This document shows positions 16,481 to 24,707 of a stretch of DNA of 64,000 bases, piece after piece; positions within the stretch are counted from its first letter, which is position 1, and every line of letters starts with the position of its first letter. The position numbers were made by a program, and so were the translations under genes. This DNA is from Comamonas antarctica. GTDB lineage: Bacteria; Pseudomonadota; Gammaproteobacteria; Burkholderiales; Burkholderiaceae_C. The stretch covers positions 882,001 to 946,000 of the forward strand of contig NZ_CP054840.1 of assembly GCF_013363755.1 (NCBI RefSeq), given 5' to 3'. A model generated the notes under the pieces. That model was not told the DNA's origin. It did not search any database and saw only the letters and a list, made by a program, of their open reading frames with translations.

Positions 16481-18597
16481 CGCCAGGCGCGCCCTGGGCG
16501 CTGCTGCGCGAGGAGCTGGACCTGCTGCCCGGGCCGGTGCTGCCCGATGGCCAGCCCAGCTGGACGCTGCACGATCCGGTGCGCAACCTGTTCTTCCAGC
16601 TCGACTGGGCCAGCTTCGAGCTGCTGCGGCGCTGGCATCTGGCCGATGCCGGCGCCATCGAGGCCGATATCGCGGCGCAGACCACCTTGCATGTGGGCGC
16701 GGCCGAGGTGCAGGCGATGCAGCAATTCCTGCAGGCCAATTCGCTGCTGCAGCCGGCGATGCACAGCGCCGCCAGCTGGGCCGCGCAGCGCGAGCAGCGC
16801 CGCGCCAGCAAGCTGCAGTGGCTGCTGCACAACTACCTGTTCTTCCGCATTCCGCTGTTGCGCCCCGACGGCTGGCTCGGGCGCATCACGCCGGCGCTGG
16901 AATTCCTCTTTCGCCCCGCGTTCTGGTGGCTCACGGCGCTGGCCTTCGTCTGGGGGCTGTGGGGCGTGTCGCGCTCCTGGGATGCGTTCACCGCCACCTT
17001 TGTCGACCTGCTGACGCTGCAGGGCTTCGTGGCCTACGGCATCACGCTGCTGTTCGTGAAGTTCCTGCATGAGGTCGGGCATGGCGTGACGGCCAAGCGC
17101 TATGGCTGCCGCGTGCCGACGATGGGCCTGGCGTTCCTGGTGCTGTGGCCCGTGGCCTATACCGACACCAACGAGGTCTGGAAGCTCACCGACCGCGGCC
17201 AGCGCGTGCGCGTGGCCGCGGCCGGCATCACCACCGAGCTGCTGATCGCGGTGTGGGCGCTGCTGGCCTGGCTCTGGCTGCCCGAAGGCTGGCCCAAGGC
17301 CATGGCCTTTTTGCTGGCGACCACGACCTGGGTCAGCACGCTGGTGATCAATGCCAGCCCGTTCATGCGCTTCGACGGCTACTTCCTGCTGTCGGACTAT
17401 CTGCAGATGCCCAACCTGCATGCGCGCGCGTTTGCACTGGCGCGCTGGGATTTGCGGGAGCGGCTGTTCCGGCTGGGCGAGCCCGCACCCGAATACTTTC
17501 CCGCGCCGAAGCGGCGCGCGCTGGTGCTGTTTGCCTGGGCCACCTGGATCTACCGGCTGGTGCTGTTTCTCGGCATCGCGGCGCTGGTGTACCACTTCTT
17601 CATCAAGGCCCTGGGCATCTTTCTCTTTCTGGTGGAAATCGTGTGGTTCATTGCCAAGCCCCTGTGGTCCGAAATCAAGGCCTGGCGTGAACGCGCGCCG
17701 AAGATCGCACGCAGTGCGCGCGCGCGGCGCAGCGCGCTGATCGCCGCGCTGCTGGCCTTGCTGCTCTTCGTGCCCTGGCCCGTGCCGGTGCTGTCGAGCG
17801 GACTGCTGCAGGCGCGCGAACTCTGGCCGCTGCATGCGCCCGAGGGCGCGCAGCTGCTGCAGGCGCCCCCGGCCGAGGGCACGCCCGTGGCCGCGGGCGC
17901 GCCGCTGTTCGCGCTCGAGTCGCCGGCGCTGCGCGCCGCGGCGGCGGTGAGCCAGGCGCGGCTGCAGCAGGTCGCGCAGCAGTCGGCCGCGGCCGGGTTC
18001 GATGGTGAACTGCGGCGCGACTGGCAGGTCTTGCAGGAACGCCAGGCCGAGGCGCTGGCGCAGCAGGACGCGGTCGACAGCGACGCCGCGCGCTTTCGGC
18101 TCCGGGCCGGCGGAGCAGGGCAGTTGCGCGATGTCGACCCCGATCTGCGCGCCGGCGAATGGGTGGCGCGGCGCGAGCTGCTGGGGCGCGTGGTGGGCAG
18201 CGCAGGCCAGGAAGTCGTGGCCTATGTGCCCGAGGACACGCTGTACCGCATCCGTGCGGGCGACAGCGGGCTGTTCATCGCCGAAGGCGGTGCGGGCCCG
18301 GTGCTGGAGCTGCGCGTGCGCAGCATCGACCAGGATGCCAGCCGCAGCCTGAACGAGGCCGCGCTGGCGACGACGGCAGGCGGCAACGTGCCGGTGCGCA
18401 GCATGCAGAACGTGCTCTATCCCGAGCGCCCGGTGTACCGCGTGGTGCTGGACGTCGTGGCGTCCGAGCCATCGGCGGCGCTCGCCGCCCAGCACCGCTG
18501 GCGCGGGCGCGTGAGCATACGCGGCCGGTGGGAGGCGCCCGGAGCGCAGTTCGTGCGCCAGGCGGCAAGCGTTTTCTGGCGCGAGGCCGGGTTCTAG
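16477..18597 (+). CDS. M50 (site-2 protease) membrane metalloprotease fused to PqqD-like and HlyD-like domains
   Basis: From GTG 16477, which overlaps the preceding stop as GTGA, the protein has 706 residues. Residues about 5-90 resemble the PqqD/RRE winged-helix fold, which in peptide-maturation systems binds leader peptides. A polytopic membrane region follows, with the zinc motif HEVGH (His198, Glu199, His202) and the second M50 motif N..P....DG (Asn292 to Asp300-Gly301), so the catalytic residues look intact. After the last helices near residue 440, the C-terminal third has a lipoyl-like segment, a helical hairpin and a barrel as in adaptor proteins. This architecture recurs beside HlyD genes in peptide and protein export loci (family knowledge). 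Here it may replace the missing ABC exporter or process the giant protein (inference). Confidence 0.82.
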   Translation: MTPGAPWALLREELDLLPGPVLPDGQPSWTLHDPVRNLFFQLDWASFELLRRWHLADAGAIEADIAAQTTLHVGAAEVQAMQQFLQANSLLQPAMHSAASWAAQREQRRASKLQWLLHNYLFFRIPLLRPDGWLGRITPALEFLFRPAFWWLTALAFVWGLWGVSRSWDAFTATFVDLLTLQGFVAYGITLLFVKFLHEVGHGVTAKRYGCRVPTMGLAFLVLWPVAYTDTNEVWKLTDRGQRVRVAAAGITTELLIAVWALLAWLWLPEGWPKAMAFLLATTTWVSTLVINASPFMRFDGYFLLSDYLQMPNLHARAFALARWDLRERLFRLGEPAPEYFPAPKRRALVLFAWATWIYRLVLFLGIAALVYHFFIKALGIFLFLVEIVWFIAKPLWSEIKAWRERAPKIARSARARRSALIAALLALLLFVPWPVPVLSSGLLQARELWPLHAPEGAQLLQAPPAEGTPVAAGAPLFALESPALRAAAAVSQARLQQVAQQSAAAGFDGELRRDWQVLQERQAEALAQQDAVDSDAARFRLRAGGAGQLRDVDPDLRAGEWVARRELLGRVVGSAGQEVVAYVPEDTLYRIRAGDSGLFIAEGGAGPVLELRVRSIDQDASRSLNEAALATTAGGNVPVRSMQNVLYPERPVYRVVLDVVASEPSAALAAQHRWRGRVSIRGRWEAPGAQFVRQAASVFWREAGF

Positions 18598-18668
18598 CCG
18601 GGCGCAGGCACAATCGCTGCATTCCGCATCCTGGCGGCCGGATGAAAATTCAAGATACGAGGGTCACA

Positions 18669-19868
18669 ATGTCTGTTGTTATTGCTTCGCGGTTTCTCAA
18701 GGGTATGGCCACGCTGGCCGTGGTTTCGCTGCCGGTGCTGGCCCAGGCCCAGGCGCCCGCGCCCATCAAGGTTGGCGTGGCGCTGGACATCTCCGGCCCG
18801 TTCGCGGCGCCCGGCGCCGAGATCCGCGACGGCCTGAACCTGGCCGTGAAGCTGCTGGGCAGCAAGCTCGGCGGCGTGCCCGCCGAGTTCATCCAGGCCG
18901 ACATGGCCGGCAACCCCGAGCAGGCGCGCCAGCTCGTCGACCGCTTCGTCCAGCGCGAGAAGATCGACCTGTTCACCGGTCCCGTGGCCTCGAACGTGGC
19001 GCTGGCCGTGGGTCCGGCGCTGTTTGCCGCCAAGGTGCCTTATCTGTCGCCCAACGCCGGCCCGAGCCAGCTCGCGGGCGCGCAGTGCAATGCCTACTTC
19101 TTCGGCACCAGCTACCAGAACGACTCGATGCACGAGGCCGCGGGCCAGTACGCGGCGAACAAGGGCTACGCCAAGGTCGTGGTGCTGGCGCCCAACTACC
19201 CCGCGGGCAAGGACGCGATCAACGGCTTCAAGCGCCTGTACAAGAAGCCGCTGGCCGACGAGATCTACACCAAGGTCGGACAGCTGGACTTCGCCGCCGA
19301 GCTGGCCCAGCTGCGCGCGGCCAAGCCCGAGGCGGTCTACATCTTCCAGGCCGGGGGCATGGGCATCAACTTCATCAAGCAGTTCATGGCTGCGGGCCTG
19401 AACAAGGACATCACGCTGATCTCCTCGCCCTTCACCGCCGACGAGGACATCATCCCGGCCGTGGGCAGCGCGATGGTCGGCCTGTTCAACGCGTCTTCGT
19501 ACGCGCATGACCTGCCCAATGCCGCCAACCAGAAGTTCGTCGCCGAGTTCCGCAAGGCCTACAACGGCCGCTACCCGTCGCTGTACGCGGCATTCGCGTA
19601 CGACGTGGTGATGAACATGGACGCGGCCGTGAAGCAGCTCGGCGGCAAGGTCGGCGACAAGCCGGCGTTGGCCAAGGCACTCAAGAGCGCGTCGTTCGAC
19701 TCGGTGCGCGGCGCGGTGAAGTACGGCAACAACCAGTTCCTGATCCAGGACTACTACCTGCGCAAGGTGGTGCAGGGCGCTGACGGGCGCGTGACGAATC
19801 AGCTGCAGCCGGGCAAGGTGCTGACGGCGCATCAGGATGCGTTTGCGGGGCAGTGTTCCCTCAGGTAA
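18669..19868 (+). CDS. Liv-type ABC transporter substrate-binding protein
   Basis: A 399-residue periplasmic binding protein of the branched-chain amino acid/amide family (Peripla_BP_6 type I fold). The start at ATG 18669 has GAGG 6 bases upstream; an in-frame ATG at 18642 has a weaker site. The signal peptide runs to about residue 30 (VLAQAQA), and the mature part opens with PIKVGVALDISGPFA, typical for LivK-like proteins. It heads the operon with two permeases and two ATPases. Substrates of this family include branched-chain amino acids, amides, urea and aromatic acids; the sequence alone does not decide. A gap of 162 bases with a dispersed repeat separates it from the permease genes. Confidence 0.88.
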   Translation: MSVVIASRFLKGMATLAVVSLPVLAQAQAPAPIKVGVALDISGPFAAPGAEIRDGLNLAVKLLGSKLGGVPAEFIQADMAGNPEQARQLVDRFVQREKIDLFTGPVASNVALAVGPALFAAKVPYLSPNAGPSQLAGAQCNAYFFGTSYQNDSMHEAAGQYAANKGYAKVVVLAPNYPAGKDAINGFKRLYKKPLADEIYTKVGQLDFAAELAQLRAAKPEAVYIFQAGGMGINFIKQFMAAGLNKDITLISSPFTADEDIIPAVGSAMVGLFNASSYAHDLPNAANQKFVAEFRKAYNGRYPSLYAAFAYDVVMNMDAAVKQLGGKVGDKPALAKALKSASFDSVRGAVKYGNNQFLIQDYYLRKVVQGADGRVTNQLQPGKVLTAHQDAFAGQCSLR

Positions 19869-19910
19869 GGGCAGCGGCGGTTCTTGTCGAGCCGGCCGTC
19901 CATCCTTCGA

Positions 19911-20007
19911 CCCTTCGACAGGCTCAGGGCTCAGGACGAACGGTTGATACCCGTTCACCCCTAGGCGGGCCCCCTGAGCCTGCCTACGCGGCCCGGTCGA
20001 AGGGTGT
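19911..20007. repeat. dispersed intergenic inverted-repeat element, copy A
   Basis: The stretch contains CCCTTCGACAGGCTCAGGG, a central region with CCTAGGCGGGCCCCCTGAG, and GTCGAAGGGTGT, forming an interrupted inverted repeat. The reverse complement matches a second element at 57052-57095, apart from a 14-base insert here. Such TTCGACAGGCTCAGG elements are scattered between genes in many proteobacterial genomes (family knowledge). It sits between the binding-protein and permease genes and could lower downstream expression or stabilise the upstream message (inference). Confidence 0.7.
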
Positions 20008-20030
20008 CTCTAGCTATCCCACTATCCCCC

Positions 20031-20948
20031 ATGGACCTGACCTTCTTCCTCGAACAGATCTTCAACGGCCTGGGCTACGGCTTCATGCTGTTCCTGCTGG
20101 CGGCCGGGCTGACGCTGGTGTTCGGCATCATGGACACGCTGAACCTCGCGCATGGCTCGCTGTTCATGGTCGGCGCCTATGTGGCGGCGGCGGTGCACGT
20201 GCAGTCGGGCTCCTTCATGCTGGCGGTGCTGGTGGCCGTGCTGGCGACGGTGCTGCTGGCGCTGCTGCTTGAAGCGCTGCTGGTGCGCCGGCTCTACGGC
20301 CGCGACCATCTGGCGCAGGTGCTGGCCACCTTCGGCCTGGTGCTGATTGCCGACGATGCGGTCAAGTTCATCTGGGGGCCGTCGCCCATCATGGCGCCCA
20401 CGCCGGCATTGCTGTCCGGCCCGGTCGATCTGCTGGGCCTGCCCTATCCCTCGTACCGGCTGCTGATCCTGGCCGCGGGGCTGGCGGTGGCCGCGGGCCT
20501 GTACCTGCTGGTCAACCACAGCCGGCTGGGCATGCTGGTGCGCGCGGGCGCATCGAACCGCGCCATGGCCGAGTTCATGGGCGTGCGCGTGTCCAAGGTA
20601 TTCGCCATCGTGTTTGCGCTGGGCGCGGCGCTGGCGGCGCTGGCCGGCGCGCTGATGGGGCCGATCAGCGCGGTGGCCGTGGGCATGGGCGAGGCGATCC
20701 TGATTCCCGCGCTGGTGGTGATCGTGATCGGCGGCATCGGCTCGGTGCGCGGCGCGTTTGTCGCGAGCCTGCTGGTGGGACTGGTCGATACCGCGGGCCG
20801 GGCCTTCCTGCCGCTGCTGCTGCGCGAGTTGCTGCCGCCGGCACTGGCCGCCGATGCGGGGCCGGCGATTGCCAGCATCGCGATGTACATGCTGATGGCC
20901 GGCGTGCTGGTGTTCAAGCCTTCGGGTCTGTTTCCGGCGCGCGCATGA
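20031..20948 (+). CDS. livH: branched-chain amino acid-type ABC permease, LivH family
   Basis: A 305-residue polytopic inner-membrane permease from ATG 20031 (MDLTFFLEQIFNGLGYGFML). It shows the LivH pattern: an early glycine-rich FGIMDTLNLAHG segment and the late EAILIPALVVIVIGGIGSVRGA loop that contacts the ATPase. It forms the translocation pore together with the LivM-like partner encoded next. It overlaps that gene by ATGA, so the two are coupled. An upstream in-frame start at 20004 would only add residues from the repeat-bearing spacer and is not favoured. Confidence 0.92.
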   Translation: MDLTFFLEQIFNGLGYGFMLFLLAAGLTLVFGIMDTLNLAHGSLFMVGAYVAAAVHVQSGSFMLAVLVAVLATVLLALLLEALLVRRLYGRDHLAQVLATFGLVLIADDAVKFIWGPSPIMAPTPALLSGPVDLLGLPYPSYRLLILAAGLAVAAGLYLLVNHSRLGMLVRAGASNRAMAEFMGVRVSKVFAIVFALGAALAALAGALMGPISAVAVGMGEAILIPALVVIVIGGIGSVRGAFVASLLVGLVDTAGRAFLPLLLRELLPPALAADAGPAIASIAMYMLMAGVLVFKPSGLFPARA

Positions 20949-21928
20949 TGGGAGTTGCCACGATGAATGTTCCTGCCAACCATCCGGCGCTGCTGCCGCG
21001 CATCGGCCTGCTGCTGCTGGTGCTGGCGCTGGCGCTGTTTCCGGTGCTGGCGCCGCTGTTCGATCTCGATTACTACACCGGCTTCGTGCGCCGGCTGATG
21101 ATCGTCGCGCTGGCTGCGGCCAGCCTGAATTTCCTCATGGGCCGCGTCGGCCTGGTGGCGCTGGGCCATGCGGGCTTTGTCGGCGTGGGCGCGTATGCGG
21201 TCGCGGCGCTGGCCGAGGCCGGCTGGACTTCGGCCTGGGCGATCTGGGCGCTGGCGGCACTGGCCGGCGTGGTGGTGGCCGGGCTGACCGGCGCGGTGGC
21301 GCTGCGCACGCGCGGCGTGTACTTCATCATGATCACGCTGGCGTTCGCGCAGATGCTGTTCTATCTGGCCGTGTCGCTGCGCAAGTACGGCGGCGACGAC
21401 GGCTACACGCTCTACACGCCGCTGACCCTGCTGGGCGGCGAGCAGGCACTAGCCGCCAGCGGCGCGCCGCTGTACTGGGTGGTGCTGGCTATCCTTGCGC
21501 TGGTGCTGCCGGCACTGTGGCGCCTTGAAGCCTCGCATTTCGGCCGCGCGCTCGAGGGCATTCGCGACAACGAGACGCGCATGCAGGCCATGGGCTACCC
21601 GACCTACCGGCTCAAGCTCTGCGCCTTTGCGTTGGCCGGCGGCATCGCCAGCCTCGCGGGCGCGCTGCTGGCCACGCAGAACGGCTTCATCAGTCCCTCG
21701 CTGATGCACTGGACGCAATCGGCGCTGTTCATCGTGATGGTGGTGATCGGCGGCGTCGGCCGGCGCTGGGGCGCGCCGCTGGGCGTGGCGGTGTGGCTGG
21801 TGTTCGAGGAAATGCTCAAGCAGTTCACCGAGTACTGGCACGCGCCCATGGGCTTGCTGCTGATCGGCGTGGTGTTCCTGGCACCGCGGGGCCTGGCGGC
21901 ACTCGCATCGAGAAAGGCCGCGCCATGA
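20945..21928 (+). CDS. livM: branched-chain amino acid-type ABC permease, LivM family
   Basis: A 327-residue polytopic permease, the second pore subunit. LMGRVGLVALGHAGFVGVGA near residue 60 is the LivM signature, and the GGVGRRWGAPLG loop near the C-terminus is the ATPase-contact region. ATG 20945 overlaps the livH stop. An internal ATG at 20963 has GGGAG 8 bases upstream and may be the true start, shortening the protein by six residues. It is followed by an ATGA overlap with the ATPase gene, so the operon is tightly packed. Confidence 0.92.
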   Translation: MMGVATMNVPANHPALLPRIGLLLLVLALALFPVLAPLFDLDYYTGFVRRLMIVALAAASLNFLMGRVGLVALGHAGFVGVGAYAVAALAEAGWTSAWAIWALAALAGVVVAGLTGAVALRTRGVYFIMITLAFAQMLFYLAVSLRKYGGDDGYTLYTPLTLLGGEQALAASGAPLYWVVLAILALVLPALWRLEASHFGRALEGIRDNETRMQAMGYPTYRLKLCAFALAGGIASLAGALLATQNGFISPSLMHWTQSALFIVMVVIGGVGRRWGAPLGVAVWLVFEEMLKQFTEYWHAPMGLLLIGVVFLAPRGLAALASRKAAP

Positions 21929-22692
21929 CGCTGCTCGTCGCACACCAGCTGGTCAAGCGCTTTGGCGCGCTGCCGGCCACGGACCATGTGAGTTTCTCGG
22001 TGAACGCCGGCGAGATCCATGCGTTGATCGGGCCCAACGGCGCGGGCAAGTCGACGCTGGTCAATCTGATTTCCGGGCTGCTGCCGGCCGACGGCGGCAC
22101 GCTCACGCTCGACGGCGCCGACATCACGCATTTCGCGCCCCACCGGCGCGTGGCCGCGGGGCTGTCGCGCTGCTTCCAGGTGACGAGCATCTTCGCGCGC
22201 CAGACCGTGGGCGAGAACCTGCTGCTGGCAGTGCAGGCGCATGCGGGTTCGAGCTTTCGCTTCGCGCAGCGGCGCGACAGCGACCTGGCGCTGCTGGCCG
22301 CGGCGCAGGAGCTGGCGCGGCGCGTGACGCTGGAGGCCGATTGGGACCGGGTGGCGGCGACGCTGCCGCATGGCGCGCAGCGCAAGCTCGATGTGGCGCT
22401 GGCGATTGCCGCGCGCCCGAAGCTGCTGCTGCTCGACGAGCCCATGGCCGGCATGGGCCCGGTGGAGTCGGCGCAGATGGTGGCGCTGATCCGGCGCCTG
22501 CGCGAGGACATGGCAATCCTGCTGATCGAGCATGACATGGACGCGGTGTTCCAGTTGGCCGACCGCATCTCGGTGCTGGTCTACGGCAAGGTGCTGACCA
22601 GCGGCACCGCGGCCGAGATCCAGGCCGACGCGCAGGTGCAGGCGGTATACCTGGGCACCGAAACCGATCCGGCCGACGAGGTGCGCGCATGA
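21925..22692 (+). CDS. livG: ABC transporter ATPase, LivG family
   Basis: A 255-residue nucleotide-binding subunit. Walker A is GPNGAGKST (about residues 35-43), Walker B is LLLLDEP, and the switch histidine is in LLIEHDMD. The ABC signature is degenerate: LPHGAQRKL stands where LSGGQ is usual, a variation often seen in LivG proteins. The short BCA_ABC_TP_C-like tail closes the protein. ATG 21925 overlaps the livM stop. It pairs with the LivF-type ATPase to power import. Confidence 0.92.
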   Translation: MTLLVAHQLVKRFGALPATDHVSFSVNAGEIHALIGPNGAGKSTLVNLISGLLPADGGTLTLDGADITHFAPHRRVAAGLSRCFQVTSIFARQTVGENLLLAVQAHAGSSFRFAQRRDSDLALLAAAQELARRVTLEADWDRVAATLPHGAQRKLDVALAIAARPKLLLLDEPMAGMGPVESAQMVALIRRLREDMAILLIEHDMDAVFQLADRISVLVYGKVLTSGTAAEIQADAQVQAVYLGTETDPADEVRA

Positions 22693-23405
22693 ACACGACG
22701 CCCCTGCTGGCCTGCGAAGGCCTCGAAGCCGGCTATGGCGCGAGCCAGGTGCTGTTCGGCATCGATTTCCATATCATGCCGGGCGAGGTGGTGACGCTGC
22801 TGGGCCGCAACGGCATGGGCAAGAGCACCACCATCAAGACCATCATCGGCGCGCTCAAGCCCAGCCGGGGCGAGGTGCGCATCGCCGGCGAGTCGGTGCG
22901 CGCGAAGTCGCCCGACGCGATTGCGCGCATGGGCGTGGCCATCGTTCCCGAAGGCCGGCACTGCTTTCCAAATCTCACGGTACGCGAACATCTGCTTGCA
23001 TTTGCGGCGCAGCGCCATGCTACGCGCGAAGCCTGGAATATGGAGCGCATCTACGCGGTGTTTCCCCGGCTGAAGGAGCGCCAGCACCACATGGGCAACC
23101 AGCTCTCGGGCGGGGAGCAGCAGATGCTGGCGATCGGCCGCGCGCTGTCGACCAATCCGCGGCTGCTGATCCTCGACGAAGCCACCGAAGGCCTGGCACC
23201 CGTGATCCGCGAGGAGATCTGGCGCTGCCTGGCCACGCTCAAGGCGGCGGGGCAAACCATCCTGGTGGTCGATAAATATGTGCACCGGCTGGTGGGCCTG
23301 GCCGACCGGCATGTGATTCTGGAGCGCGGCAATGCGGTGTGGCAGGGCAGTTCGGCGGAACTGGATGCCGACCGGCGGCTCTGGCAGATGCACTTGGGGG
23401 TGTGA
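22689..23405 (+). CDS. livF: ABC transporter ATPase, LivF family
   Basis: A 238-residue ATPase with Walker A GRNGMGKST, a canonical LSGGEQQ signature and Walker B LLILDE. The aspartate usually expected in the D-loop/H-loop part reads VVDKYVHRL, as in many LivF proteins. It overlaps livG by four bases and is the last gene of the importer operon. A strong intrinsic terminator follows 30 bases after the stop. Confidence 0.92.
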   Translation: MNTTPLLACEGLEAGYGASQVLFGIDFHIMPGEVVTLLGRNGMGKSTTIKTIIGALKPSRGEVRIAGESVRAKSPDAIARMGVAIVPEGRHCFPNLTVREHLLAFAAQRHATREAWNMERIYAVFPRLKERQHHMGNQLSGGEQQMLAIGRALSTNPRLLILDEATEGLAPVIREEIWRCLATLKAAGQTILVVDKYVHRLVGLADRHVILERGNAVWQGSSAELDADRRLWQMHLGV

Positions 23406-23434
23406 GCCAAGGCTCTGCAATGCAGGGGTGAATG

Positions 23435-23478
23435 CCGCTTGTCGGTAGGTCCAGTCCGACAGGCGGTCATTTAATTTG
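23435..23478 (+). terminator. rho-independent terminator of the liv operon
   Basis: CCGCTTGTCGG at 23435-23445 pairs with CCGACAGGCGG at 23456-23466 (11 pairs, one G-U), with a 10-base loop and a following TCATTTAATTT stretch. Its location just after livF fits transcription stop before the pilin operon. Confidence 0.75.
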
Positions 23479-23528
23479 TATATATTGTTGTTAACATGTA
23501 TCCAAATTAGCCGCCCATTCAAGCCTCT
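23467..23528 (+). promoter_or_regulatory. AT-rich promoter region of the pilin operon
   Basis: A short AT-rich stretch (TTTGTATATATTG followed by TTAACATG) lies between the liv terminator and the first pilin gene. It is the only AT-rich block nearby and probably carries the promoter. I see no clear sigma-54 GG-N10-GC pair. Confidence 0.4.
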
Positions 23529-24089
23529 ATGCCCGCCACAACGATCGGCAGCCGCCCGCGCGGCTTCACCCTCATCGAACTCATGGTGGTGGTGTCGATG
23601 CTCTCGATTCTGATGGCGCTGGCGCTGCCCAGCTTCAAGGGACTGATCGAGCGCTGGCGCGTGCAGCAGGCCGTCGACAACCTGCGCAGCACGATGTTCT
23701 ACGCGCGCTCCGAAGCCATCCGCCGCGGCGGCGATATCTTCGTGGAGAAATTGCCCAGCACCACGCCCGGTTGCATGCTGGCCGCCCGGGCGGCGGATTG
23801 GGATTGCGGCTGGGTGGTGTTCATCGATGCCAACAGCAACCAGCGCTGGGATGCGGGCGAGGAGATCCAGCGCTATGCGCCGGCGCAAAGCCTCACGGTG
23901 ACGCGCACCGCCGCATCGGCCACCATTGCCGTCGACCGTTGGGGCGTGATCGGCGGCGGCGATGCAGTGGGATTTTCCATCGCGCCCCAGTCTGGCAGCA
24001 ATTCGCCCGTGGCCAAGGACGTGTGCATCTCGGCCGGCGGGCGCATCCAGGTCGGCCCCGCGCAGGTGGAGAACGCATGCAGCACCTGA
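23529..24089 (+). CDS. fimT: type IV minor prepilin, FimT/GspH family
   Basis: A 186-residue prepilin. The leader ends RPRG at residue 12, followed by FTLIEL, with the conserved Glu at +5 and a hydrophobic N-terminal helix (PilD cleavage and methylation site). The C-terminal half is a GspH/FimT-type globular domain. FimT-like minor pilins prime pilus assembly, and some bind DNA during competence (family knowledge). It is the first gene of a fimT-pilV-pilW-pilX-pilY1-pilE set and overlaps pilV by 13 bases. Confidence 0.88.
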   Translation: MPATTIGSRPRGFTLIELMVVVSMLSILMALALPSFKGLIERWRVQQAVDNLRSTMFYARSEAIRRGGDIFVEKLPSTTPGCMLAARAADWDCGWVVFIDANSNQRWDAGEEIQRYAPAQSLTVTRTAASATIAVDRWGVIGGGDAVGFSIAPQSGSNSPVAKDVCISAGGRIQVGPAQVENACST

Positions 24090-24706
24090 AGGCGCGGGCA
24101 CGCCGCGGTGCGCGCGGCCAGCGCGGCATCACGCTGATCGAGTCGCTGATCGCGATGGTGGTCATGGCGCTCGGCATCCTGGGTATCGTCGGCGTGCAGA
24201 TGCGCGCGCTCACGGACACGCAGGCCGGCGTGCGCCGCGCACAGGCGATCCGGCTGATCGAGGACCTGGGCGAGCGCCTGCAGAGCAATCCCGATGCGCT
24301 CAATTACCTGAGCGCCTATGCCGCCAGCCCGGGCTCCGCGCCGGATTGCGCGGCCGCGGCCTGCACGCCCCAGCAACTGGCCGCCTTCGACGTCAGGCAA
24401 TGGCACCGGAACGTGGCCGCGGCGCTGCCCGCGGGCTCGGCCACGGTGTTCATTCCGCAAGGCGGTGCACGCCAGCTGGGCGTGCTGGTGGGCTGGAACG
24501 AAAACCGCTTCAACGCCGGCGGCAAGGACGCGACGACGGCCCAGACCACGGCCCTGCTCGCGCCCCTGGTGGTGGCCGGCACGGATGCCGCAGGCAATGC
24601 CGTGAACTGCCCAGACAACCAGAGCTGCCATATCCAGTACCTGCAGCCGACGCAGCGCTGCGCGCCCTGGACGGTGGGCGGCGCGGGCCTTTATTGCGCC
24701 AACTGA
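24077..24706 (+). CDS. pilV: type IV minor prepilin PilV
   Basis: A 209-residue prepilin from ATG 24077. The leader ends QRG at residue 17, then ITLIES with Glu at +5, and a hydrophobic helix MVVMALGILGIVGVQM typical of PilV. C-terminal cysteines (CAAAACTP, SCH, RCAPW, YCAN) suggest disulfides in the globular head. It overlaps fimT and is one base from pilW. It forms part of the minor-pilin priming complex with PilW, PilX and PilY1. Confidence 0.88.
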   Translation: MQHLKARARRGARGQRGITLIESLIAMVVMALGILGIVGVQMRALTDTQAGVRRAQAIRLIEDLGERLQSNPDALNYLSAYAASPGSAPDCAAAACTPQQLAAFDVRQWHRNVAAALPAGSATVFIPQGGARQLGVLVGWNENRFNAGGKDATTAQTTALLAPLVVAGTDAAGNAVNCPDNQSCHIQYLQPTQRCAPWTVGGAGLYCAN

Positions 24707-24707
24707 C

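Noticed and set aside
20004..20030. Earlier start of the LivH permease
   Set aside because: It would begin next to the dispersed repeat; ATG 20031 gives the normal permease N-terminus.
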